Positions 7,977-20,000 of a stretch of 63,110 bases of DNA are shown piece by piece. Origin of the DNA: Dyella silvatica (GTDB lineage: Bacteria > Pseudomonadota > Gammaproteobacteria > Xanthomonadales > Rhodanobacteraceae); the NCBI RefSeq assembly GCF_026283955.1, contig NZ_JAPDPE010000013.1, positions 1 through 63,110 of the forward strand. The letters are read 5' to 3'. Both the position numbers and the translations under genes were made by a program. The notes below the pieces were generated by a model. That model made no database searches and had not been told where the DNA came from. It saw only the letters and a list, made by a program, of their open reading frames with translations. Position 1 is the first letter of the stretch. The number at the start of each line of letters is the position of its first letter.

Positions 7977-8062
7977 CCAACCTCCACCATTGATTATGTA
8001 TCGCCCATCTTGCGGACAGCCTTACGGCTACCGATCCGGCATAGATCAAGCTTGAATGTCAG

Positions 8063-8085
8063 CGGGATGCGCTTGGCATCCCGCA
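8063..8085 (-). terminator. Hairpin after the giant exoprotein gene
   Basis: A perfect 9-bp stem (GCGGGATGC, loop GCTTG, GCATCCCGC) lies 13 bp past the tpsA stop codon. There is no clear T run on the minus strand, so intrinsic termination is plausible but not certain. Confidence 0.5.
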
Positions 8086-8097
8086 TCCTGAGAGACC

Positions 8098-11000
8098 TTA
8101 TTCGGCGAGTCGCTGACGTTCGGCTGCAGTCAGCACCTGTCTTTTTGCATCACTGAGGCGGCCAGCACCCAGTACCTGTATCGGGCTATGCGGATCGTAA
8201 TCGGCACCGCTTGGCCGGCTCTCGACGCTACTGGTTTTGTCACCAAAACCAAGCACCTGTACCGAGATGATGGATGGCTGTTTGCTACGCGCATCATCCT
8301 GCTGCTTTCGGCTCATATCGTCGGCCGCCTGGTTGATCGCACTTGCCGCCGCACTCGCCGCGGACAACGCGCTCACGTTCACCGATTGCACTACCGGCAC
8401 ACCGATTTTTTCACCCTGCACCTGGATATTATCGGCATTGGCTACCTGCGCCGCCGCGACCACCAGATTGCCCGAGACCCGGATACCTGCATCGCCTGCA
8501 TCGACCGTGCCGCGTGGTGCAACCAAATAAACGCTGCCGACCGCGGCCCCTGGCACACTTTGCAAGGTGGCGATACCGGCACCACTCACTTGACCGCGCG
8601 CATCGATGCGGCACCATGCATCGACGGTGCACAGATAGGTCGGCGGGGGGATTTCTGCCGTCGTCTTGGCACCCTGCCCGGCATTGATATCGCCGTTGGA
8701 ACTCCAGATCACCAAGTCACCGCCCTGCTCGGTAAAGATGCGGCTTTGTGCCAGCAGTACGCTACGGTCCGTGAACATATTCACATGACCTTGCTCTAGC
8801 GTGAGCACGCCCATGCTGTTAGGCCCGGCCAGTACATTGCCCTGATCGTCGGTAATTACCGGTGGCGCCGAGGCGCTACCCAGCAAGGCCTGGCCGCCCG
8901 GCCCAAGAATGCTGATGTTGCCGCCCTGCTGGGTTTGAATGGTCGAACTGCGGATATCCAAGTCACCGGTATCTACCGTTTTCGCGGCGCCATTGATACC
9001 ACCCTGTCCGCTGCCGTTGGCGGTATAGCCCAGGCTTGCCGGGAACAAGGTGCCCAGAGCGGCGTAACCTCGGGCGTACTGCTGATAGTACGGGCTGCCC
9101 AGCTTGTTGTAATCGGCACCCACAATGGCAAGTATCTTGAATAGTTCCTGCTGCACAAACATGCGTTGCACATAGTCGGGTTGTGCCGCAAACAACGCCC
9201 GGGCCTGCGCAGCTGACAGCTGTACTTGTTGCTGATCCTTGGCATAGCCGGTATCCACGACTTGGCCGGCAAGGCGTTGGTTCATGAAATCAACCAGGTC
9301 CGGCAACAAGCTGCCGACGCCCTCGACACCCGCTGGATCATCCACATAGCGCGCGATGAAATCGGCCGTCGCGATGCCTGGCTTGACGCCGAACAACACG
9401 CCGATGTCCGCGCTCTTATGCGGCAGATATGGGTTGAGCGCATTGCCTATGCTGTCGATACCCGTGGCATTGCTGCCAGTGATTGTGTGGTTTGTGGCGA
9501 TATCAGCCTGGCTGGTCAACGGACCTATATTGCGACCGGCTTCTACCTGCAAGCTGCCGGGGCCACCCAGCAGTAAGGAAGGCGCCAGCATGTAGGCGCC
9601 GGGGTCATTCAAAGGCGGAGCAAAATTGCGATTGATCGCGGTATCGTAGATATCACGTCCTGCAACGATGCGAGTGATATCCGCATCGTGCGTGTGTTGT
9701 CCGGCGAACGACAGGTTGACGATATCGCGACCGGCATATAGCAGGGCTGGCTTGGCTGGCGAGATCACCAGCGAGCGATATTGAAAGCCGCCTGGCGCGA
9801 TCAAGCCATCAGAAATGTCGCCTTGCAAGGCATAGATGCGCACCGGCGTCGAGTCGCCACCATGCAACGGTGCGGGTTGATGCAGTAGCGTCGGAATCGG
9901 GTTCGTCCCGTCGACATTGATATAGCCGAAGGTCATCTGAGCGAGGTAATCGCTGCTACTGAGGCCGCCGTAAGGCTGCAGCGGCGATGGCAGGAATGCC
10001 GCCGGCGCATCGATCAAACCAAAATTGTACGAGCCCACGGAGCCCCCGAAAGTGGGATTTCCCATGGTGTAAACCTGTTCTGAGAAGCCAATGGCACCAT
10101 TGGCCAGCAAACTCAAATTGCCATTGACCGACGGATACAGGCTGCCAGCCCCCAGCAGGTTGATATTGCCGCTGAGCGCGGTCAGGTTAAGGTTCGCCGG
10201 TAGGATCGATCCCGGGTTGCCCATGCCGGTCGAACTGCCATAGCCAAACCAGTAGCCAGGCACGCTCAGGCTATCGAATGTGATGTCGCCCACCGCAGTG
10301 CTTACGCTCAGGGCTGACGCACTACTGAAACTCTGCGCATCGAAGTGCCCAGCCGGCAGCAGCGCGCTAACCTGACCGTTCAACGCTGCATACGATGGGT
10401 TAAAGACACCGCCGATATCAACGCCTTGCAAAGCGCTTACATGCCATTGTGTGTCCTGCGCCGCCAACAGGGTTGAGACTGGAGTGCTGATGCTGCCAAA
10501 GGCATAGACCGTACGAGGCACGGTATAACTCAGCTCAGCGCCGATGCGACCACCTGCAAAGAGGCTACCCTGGCCTTTGGCAACGAAATAGCTGCCACTG
10601 AGAATATCGCGGCCTGCTTGCACATCGAGGTTACCGCCGCCCACGGTTGTTACGCTGCTGCCGTTGGCCTGTGCGTACCACGTGGTGGGCAGAGAGACCG
10701 ATAGCTGATGAATATCCTGGCCAGCCGTAATCGCCACATTACCGCCAAGACTCATGATGCCTTGAGCAAAGTTGGCGAAGTTGATCGACGAAGCTGAGCC
10801 GTCTGCGCTATTACCGGTTTGCATCCAAGGCCACCAGAACTGCGCGATCGAGGTGCCTTTGACACCCGTGACGCTGCCGTCGACATCGATGACCTGCTCG
10901 ATGGCATTAATGCTGCCGTGAGCATTCAGGCTTACATCGCCGCCATGATCAGGATTGACCTGACCGCTGACCAGCATGTCAGGCACGGTAGCGGGAGCCA

Positions 11001-14000
11001 TCGAAACCTGTGATGGACGTAACACCGATACATTGGTGTTCGCAGTCGTGCCTGACGCCGGCGCACCGGCGGTATAAATTACAGCTGGCGCTGTGCTATC
11101 AAGCCAGCTGATGTCATTGCTCGACGCGATGTCTATGGAGCCGGTACCGGTACGCACCGTGGTCGGAAACAATAAGGTTTTTCCAGGGTATAGATCCTTG
11201 CCCCCCCCAGCATTGGCATTGGTCAGCGTATCGACCACTGCAAAATGGCCATCCAAATTGACATTTCCAACACCTGTTCCGGCGACAGAAAGCGGATTGG
11301 TCGAATCAAGTTGAGCACCCGCAATCAAGCGGTAGGACGAGCTGGATCCACCCAATAAGGTGGCCGATGCCAAGGAGGCCGGATTGCCCAGGCTGGGCAT
11401 ATTGCTCGGGCTGTTATTGGCGGCCGCGCCGGGAACCGGAATGGAGGGTGGCTTACCACCACCCGGGTCACTCGCCGCATTTGCGGCAGGCGCAAATGGC
11501 GCATAGAACAACTGACTGCCAAAAGAGGTGTTGCCGACATTTCTTGACACGTAGGTGTAGTAAGCGGTGTGGCCTGCGATATAGATCGCATAGTCACTAC
11601 TGTACTGACTGTAATCGGTGTCGGCTGGCGCCAATAACGGTGATGGCGTGTGCAGCCTGTTGGCGACCGGATTCGTCCTGAAGTTACTGCTAAGCCAAGA
11701 GGTGTTTCCTGGAGTCGGATCGTAATAGGCGTTGACGTAATCCGCGTAATTGGCATAGCTAGCCGGCTGTGGCGCTACCAGCGGGGTGGGCTTGTAAGCA
11801 AGAAAACCCTTAGCGTCACGTGTCGCAAATACAGCTGCCCACGTCCCAGTTACGTCATCGCCGACGTCGCCGATATACGCCTCGTAATTAATGTAGTAAT
11901 TAACCGACTGCTTTTTCAGCGGCGCTTGCAATGGCTGATAGTAGGGATCCGCTGTAATACTGACCTTGCCACCGCCTGGAGTAAGCCCTTGTGCCGCCGA
12001 CCCGGCTTTCAGGTTAATCGTACCGTTCCAGATGCCATTGGCATCCATATAATTCAGCGACTTGGTATACGCAGCAACTGCCGTCGCATAACCATTGTCT
12101 GAAACAGGCGGCGGCGGCGGTGCCGGCGGATCGGCAAGCACCGCGCCATTGTTCTGCTGATAGAAGCCGTCGGTAAGGCTGGCTTTGATATCCAGGTCGC
12201 CCGCGGCACGTACGGTAAGAATCGGCGCCATGCCTTGATAGCGATAAGCCAGTGCGATGCTGCCGTCTTTCTGGGTCGTTCCCGCGCCGAGATTCCAGTT
12301 GGTGAGTAGACTGATTGTGCCTTGCTGGGGACCGGCTGCCGGGTTATCCAGCTCAATGCCCGGGCGTACCTGCACATTGCTGATGCCCGTATAGCGATTG
12401 CCAAAACTGAAACCCGGTTGCTGTATGTAGCTCATCAAGGTGCCGGCACCCTTGGACGGGTCTGCACCGATGTAGCCATAAAAGCTCTGATGATCCGTAT
12501 TTGCTGCCGCACCAGGAATGAAATAGTTATTGGTGAGATAGCTTTGCAGCGTGGCATCGTCGGCAGGTGCGGCAAGAATCTTGCCGGTGGCATCGACCCA
12601 AGTACCGGCCACCAGGGTCGGCTTGCCATTGGCATCGTACTTGTACCAGCCCGACGGGTCGATCAGCCCATCAAAATACTTGCTCAAATCGGTCTGTTTG
12701 TCGGCCGTGCTCCAAACCGCGTAAGGCTCGACGGTCACTACACGCGCACCGACGATGGTTTGATTGCCACCGTCGATGGTGATCGGCACGTCGCCATTGC
12801 TGAGCAAGGGTGCACGCAAACTAACCGAACCACCGGAGGCATCGCTTGAGCCACCGGAAACATCGATATGCGCATTCGAGCCAAGATGGATATAGCCGGC
12901 ATTCGCCGCCTGCACATTCTGGTAACCGTATGCGGTATTGAGACTACCGTCGCTAGTACCGCCGGTGCCCAGCACTACGTCGCCACCACGCTGCGCGGGA
13001 ATGCCGCTGGTCGCAATCAGGCTGCCCTCGACATCGACGCCATTGCGGCCATACAACTCGATATGGCTACCCGCATCGGCGGAAGCATCGATACGGCCGG
13101 CGATCAGCACATGTCCCTGGCTGGCATCCACCGCAGTGGCGGTGAGAAAGACCTTTTGCGCGCGCAAGGTATTGCCTGCGGCCAGCGAAAGGTCGCCGGC
13201 ACCGCTGGCGACCTGGATCATCCCGGTGATCCCGGCGCCTTGCGCGATACCGGCGATACTGTTGAGGTCGACTGCATTGCCGCTGTTGAGCGTGAAGTAA
13301 CCACTGCGATAGCCGCTTAGCGCATGGCCGTCCAGACGTCCGCCAAGCAGCACATTGCCCTTGGCACTGATCGTCAGGCTACCGGCATCGCCCCCCTGAG
13401 CCGCGCCGGCAAAACCTATGGCCGAGCCCGGACGAATATTGACCGAACCCTGATCCGCGGTCAGCGACAGATTGCCGCCGGCCGCATAGGTGGTGACGTC
13501 TTGAAAGGTCTTGTTGACACCCGCCGTGCTCAACTGGCTGCCCGACGCCAGTTCGAGATCGCCGCTGGTGGCGCGCAGGCTCAGATTGCCGGCGGATGCG
13601 GCAAGCGAGGTGCCCACCGACACGCTGCCACCGCTCAGGCTGAGTGCGCCGCCCAAGGAACTACGCAACAAGGCCTGCCCGCCCGCGTTTTGCAGATTCA
13701 TCGCGCCGGTGGTGGTCAGGCTGGTATTCGCACCGCTATCGGCCATCAGCACCGGTGCGACCAGGGTCACGCCGAGATTGCCGAAATCCATGCCGCCGCT
13801 GCCCTGCCCGACGATGCCTTGGCTGGCTGTCGCCGTCACTTGGCCAAAGCCGCGCAAGGTGCTGTTACCGGCGCTGAAGTCCAGCTCGCCCGCATGCAGC
13901 GAAAGCTGCCCGGCACCCGCCACAAACCCGGGCACCACCGCACCCAGCGCATTACCCAGGCCAAGCGTGCTGGCGGCGATGCTGACCTGCCCGCCATCGC

Positions 14001-17000
14001 TGGTGAAGGCACCCGCGTTGAGATTGAGGCTGTTGGCCAGGTCGATATTTACGTTGCCGAGAAAATCGATGCTGCCGCGGCTGCGCAGGGTGACTTGCTG
14101 AGCGCCGCGCAACAGGTTGAGTGTGTTGGGACCGATGACCAGACCGTCGCTGACAACGTTGCTGTTACTGCTGGTAAAGGTGATGTGGTTGCTATTGGCA
14201 TCGATGGCATTGCCGGACAACGCCGCACTGGCATCGACCTGGGTATTGCCGGTGGCATCCAGGGTAAGCGCACTGCCTCCATCCACCCGGGCGCCGGCGC
14301 CGATCAGCAGTTGTCCGCCCGCGGGGTTGGAAACCGCATGACGGAGCACCGCGGCGGTACCGTTTTGCGACACCCGCAACAAGGCACCATTGCCGCTGAC
14401 CGCAGCGATCAGATTGCCGTTGGCATCTTTGCTGGCGTCGCTACCGAACGAAAGCGGTAAGCTGCCGGCGCCATTGCCGTTGCCGCGGGCCTGGATATAG
14501 CTGCCGCCAGCCAGCACCACCCCTTGTGCGCCGGCATGACCACTGCCGTTGGCGACCAGCAAAATCTCCGGGCCCGCCAAGGCGTGATTACTGTCGTTGG
14601 AGAGCAATACGCTGTCGGCAATGCTGTTGATCGTGTAGCCACTGCTGTTCAAACTGCGGGTGCCGCCAATCAGCAGGCTGCCGCTGCCCAAGGCTGTCAA
14701 GCCATCGGCGGACAAGCCGAGATAGCCTGCATTGGCGGTCTGTTGTGTACCAAGAATCTGAATCGCCTGCGCTGCAATATCAACTTGCGAACTACGCCCG
14801 CCCGTAGCGGCAGCGGCGGTCAGCGTGGCGCCCAGATCCAGCGATTGACTCGCCGCCAGTACCAAGCGGCCAGCGTCGGCCGGCATATACGGCGCTACGA
14901 TGCCGGCCTTGCTGGCCTGCGCACCGAAGAAGGTGTCGGCATCGCTTAGACGATATTGCGAGTACTGCTGCCAGACCGGCGCCGACTGCAGCAGGAACGA
15001 CGTATTGCGCGCCTGGCGCGCACCGCTGAGCGCATCGGCGAAATAACCGCTGATGTTCAAGCTGCCATCGGGAAGTGTCGCCGCTCGCCCCAGCACACTG
15101 TCGACCGCGCTGGTGTCTTGCACGACGCGATAAGCGCCCGGCAAGGTCGCATACCTGGCTGGCAGTAACGTGTAGTAGCCAGCGGGTAATCCGGCAGCAC
15201 CCGAGAGATACACACTCTGCCCGACCGCCGGGCCTGCGCCAGCACCTTTCTCCAGCGCGGCATCGTGCGCGCCCATCGCCGAGCTGTAGCCAGGAATGAT
15301 TGCGTAGATCGCACGGCCGTCGCTGTACTGCGGCACCTGGGTGCCGCTGGTACTGGTGGCATAGCTGGTGCTGTATTGCGCGAGCACATCGCGGCTGCCA
15401 CCGGTGCCAGCCGTCCACTCGGCCGCTTGCAGATGGCCACCACCGGATAAATCCACCCCGGCACCGGCATCCAGCGACAAGTGATTTCCATTCAGGCTGA
15501 GCTGCTTGGCCGGTGGCGCGGTAAGGTCGGGCGAGCTGGCGTTCGGGTCGCCGTTATAACGCCATTCCACGCCGTCGATGGTGGTGCCGTAAGGCAGCGT
15601 TGCGCCATCAAGTGACACTGAAGTCACGCTGCCCTTGGCCAGATGGACGGAGTCCGTCACCGCCAACGGAAATTTGGCCGGATCCAGGCCGAATCCAGTG
15701 GCCCCGGCCAATGGATCGCTGACGCCCAGCACAAGATTGCCGGACGGCACCCGAATCGTGCCCTGCTGCTCAATACGGTTAGCACTGATAAGCAACGCAC
15801 CGCCCGCCGATAACGGCGTACTGGAAGCACCGTTCGGCAGAATGCTTACCGTGGTCGTGCGTGCCTGACCGGAGGCATCGGCAATACCCGAGGCATTGGC
15901 ATCGATGACGAAGTGATAGTCGCTGGCCGGATAAAGCTGTGCTGCCTTGAAACTGAGATTGCCGGTGCTGAACAACAAACCCGGCACGTTGGCACCCTGT
16001 TGATAAGCATAGAGTGCGGGCAGATAGAAGCGTATATCGCCGCCGCTATTAAAGCTCGCATTGGCCCATTGCTGGAGATTGACCACGCCACCGAGATCGA
16101 TGGCATTAGCGTTGATCTGCAATACACCGTCACCGGCGCGCGCAACAGGCGTAGCGCTTAGCAAGGTGTTGCTGGACAAGTTGACGTACGGCGCGGTGAT
16201 GCTCACTGTGCCATTGCCGGTGGCGTACCCAGCGGCAGTAGCGCCGAGCCCGCTGCTACCCTGCGGCAAGGCGAGGTAACTGGGTGCGTTGGCGATAAAA
16301 CTGCGGCCCAGCTGCAGATTGATATTGCCAGCGAAACCTATGGGTACAGCCACCTGATTGCCCAACGACGCACTGCTGACATCTGGCCCCAGGTTTAGTG
16401 AGGTGATGCCCGAGTTCGTAAGCCGGTCGACCGCGAAATGCAGCAGCCCGGAGGGTGCTCCCGCCTCGATCGCCGAGCCGGGTCGCAGCCCAGCCGCCAG
16501 CAGGCTGCCTGACGACTGCAACAAGATGCCGCTGGCCTTGGCCTGCCTGCCCAGGGGTACCGCCATGCCAATGATGTTGAGCGTGCCTCCTTCGGCCTGC
16601 GCCGCGCCACCTTGCGCAGTCAGGGTGGCATCGGCATACAACCCCGCCGCTGCCGCCATGGTGATGCTTCCGGCATCGCTCCAGACCGGCGTAGCGATAT
16701 AGCTCACGCTTTGGCCTAGAACGCTTGAGCCAGCGGTGGGCAAATCGAAGGTGGCGGCAGCGCCCGAAACATTGATCTGGCTGCCTTGCTCCGCGACGAC
16801 ATAGCTTGCGTTACCGGTGAGCGACACGGCGCCGCCTGCCAACACGATACCCGAGCGCGGTGTAACCGCCCCGCTCAGGCCCATGCCGGTCGTGCCACCC
16901 TGCACCACGGCAGCGGCCCATGGATTAAGTAAAGCGACGCCGCTGGCATCGAGCACCGATTGCGCTCCCAACCACACTTGCGGCGTCACCGCTTGCAAGC

Positions 17001-20000
17001 CAGCCCGGTTGGTGAGCTTCTGCGTGGCGATATTGATATGGCCGCCTGGTGCACTCACCGTGCCTTGCACGATGGTGTTCTGCGTACCAGCCAAGCTAAC
17101 CGTGGCACCGGCATCCGCAAGAATCGCCGCCCCGGGAGCCAGCAACAACGAGCCACTCACCCCGGCATATTGCGGGGAACCCGAGTTCGGGATGCCGAAC
17201 TGTTGATTCCAGTCCAGATAAACGCCGGCATTCAGCGAGAAACCGGGGCCATGACCTGCGCTCTGACTCGCACTGATGTAGCGATGGTAGGCATCGAGTT
17301 GCCCCACGCTCACATAGTTGAGCGAAGACCCCGCTGCATTGGCGGCATAAAGATCAGTGCCACTGGGTGCCGTCAGTAAAGCTTGATAATTCGGCAGCAG
17401 ATTAGACCGGCTTACCTTGACCTGGCTGCCTGCTGCGATATTGGCATCGGTGATCGCAGTGAGCGCATAGCCATCAAAGCCTTGTCCGGCGAAAAAGCCC
17501 GGATCGAGATACAAGCCATTGGCCATCGCCAGATTGCCTGGCTTGCCGCCGATCTGCAGTTGAGCCGCCTGCATGGTCAACGTGCCGCCACCGCTAAAGC
17601 CATAAGCGCGCAATTGACCGCCAAGCTGAATCGAGCCGCTGCTCAGGTCATTAGGAGCATTCTGGGTCAAGCCAAATTTCGTGGCGCCTTGGGCAGAATA
17701 GGTGATCAGGTTGATATCACCGCCGCTACCGGTGGGCACGCCATGGTTCAAAGCCACCTGGCTATTGGTACCCACATAACCACCACCGGAAACATCCAGC
17801 AGGCTGCCTGATTGCAAGATGATCGAGCCGGTGCCGTCCACACTGGACTGACTGCCTGTCTGGGCGCCCTGCTGAGTGGTCAGGCTGATGCTGCCGCCAT
17901 TGATATAACGGTTGCCCACCATGTTGTCGGCGGTGCGCCCGCTATCGTTGACCCACTGACCGCGTGCGCCCAGCGTCGCCCCACTGCCGATGGTGATGTC
18001 AGCGCGCAACGGCTGGCCATTGGCATCCTGCAGGCCAGGCATATTGCTGGCAGCGGGTCCAATCGAAGTCAGCGAGATGGATCCGGCCGGCGCGGCGAGA
18101 TTGCCGAAGATGCTGATACGGTTTGCGCTGAGATTGATCGAGCCGCCAGGATGCACCGCCAACGTGGTACCGGCTTGTTGCACGATCTGACCGCCGCTAT
18201 CCGGCGAGGTAGCGATATTCACCGTGCCAAAACCCGCTTGCTGAATCGTATTGGCTGACAGTGGCAACCAGAACTGCAAGTCGTCGGTATTGCCCGATGG
18301 CGTATTAGGCACCGCACTCCACGGCGTAGCCGCATTAAAAGCGGGATCGCGGTCGCTTAGCGACAGCGTCGCTTGTTGCAGTAGCACGTCGCTCGCACCG
18401 CTCGAACGCGGCTGCGCAACGAGGCTAAACGATCCGGCCGCCGGTTGATTACCGTTGGCCACCTGATTGCGCCCGGCAAATGCCTGCGCGGAAATATCAC
18501 CGTCCAATACCAAGGCACGGGACGTTGCAATCTTCAAGCTGCCGGCATCGCTGCCCACGACAAAGCCCGGATCCCAGCGCACTGCGCCGGCGAGCAGCGG
18601 ATTGCTGTAGTTCTCGGTGATTCCCCAGCGATTATGACTGACGCTGTACTGCCCGGCGAAACCCACATAGCTCATCTGCGGATCAGCATTGGCTATGTTG
18701 TAGATGCGGCCATTCGCTCCTAACAGATTCGGCGTATCGACCCAGCCGGCCTGGTAGGCCAGGTAACCACCATCCAGATTCAATTGCGCGCCGTTGCGCA
18801 CGATGACCTCGACGCCGTCGAGGCTGATACTGCCGCCCTTGGTAAGCATCTGGCTGATATCGCGCGGCACGTTTTGCACGTAACCGCCGACATTCAGAAT
18901 CGGGCTGCCGACCCAGTTCAGCCCATCGCTGCGGGTGCCGCTCTGCGTGCTGTCGATGACGACATTTTTCTGCGTGTAAAGAAAACTGTTACGCAGCAAT
19001 GGGGAATCCGCCAGTTCGTTCTGGCCAATGCGGGAAATACTCACCAGCAGCGCCGACATCGGCAGACTGACATTGGTCAGACCCGAGACATCCAGAATCG
19101 ACCCTCCATCGACATAGATGCGCCCCGCGGTCGGGCCATCGGTAAGATTGCCATTGAGTTGCGCGGTGATCGACAGGGCAGCGCCTGGAGCCTCAAGCAA
19201 CGACCCTGCATTGAAACTTACCGTGCCACCGGCAAGAGTAAGATTGCCGGTAGTGAAGGCGCTATTGGCGGCCGGAGTGGACGACGTTGTCGTACCGTCT
19301 TTCTCGGGCAAAACCGCGGTGACTGAACCTGCATTCAAGTTCAATGCACCATGGCGCACATAGTTATTGGCAGCGTTGCCATCGTCACGTGCATTCAACT
19401 CAATGCTGCCCGGGTGGCTGATGCTGGTCGAGGCCAGTGCCACACCCGATTGATCGACATTGAAACCAAGCATGTGCACTTGACCACGGCGAGACTGGAT
19501 CAGGCCGCTATTGCTGGCCAGGCCGCCCACCGGATAATTCTGCGCATCGAAAGGCCCTTGCGCGTTGAGTACGTTGAGCCCACCGCCATTAATGGTGCCG
19601 GCAAGATTATTGAACTGGATACCAGCGGCAAGTATCGCCTGCCCATCGTCAGCAACGATGGAACCCGCATTGGACACATTAGGCGCGGCGATCAAGGCAA
19701 AACCTTGTGGCCCGGTGGTGATCGAAGCACCTTTCTGGATCACTACATCGTGATTGCGCCCATCGGTAAACGCGCCATCCGTCAAAAAGCCCGATACTGC
19801 CGCCTGCGAACCAATACCGCCCTTCAAGAAATTGCTGTTGCTGATACCGACATCGCTGCTGAAAAAGTTCAGCGACGAAGCCAACAGCGAATGCGTATTC
19901 ACCTGGCTGCCGGCGCCGAACAGAATGCCGTTGCGATTGAGCAGGTAGACCGAGCCTTCCGCCTTGATCTGGCCGAAGATCTGGCTTGGCGAACCGCTAG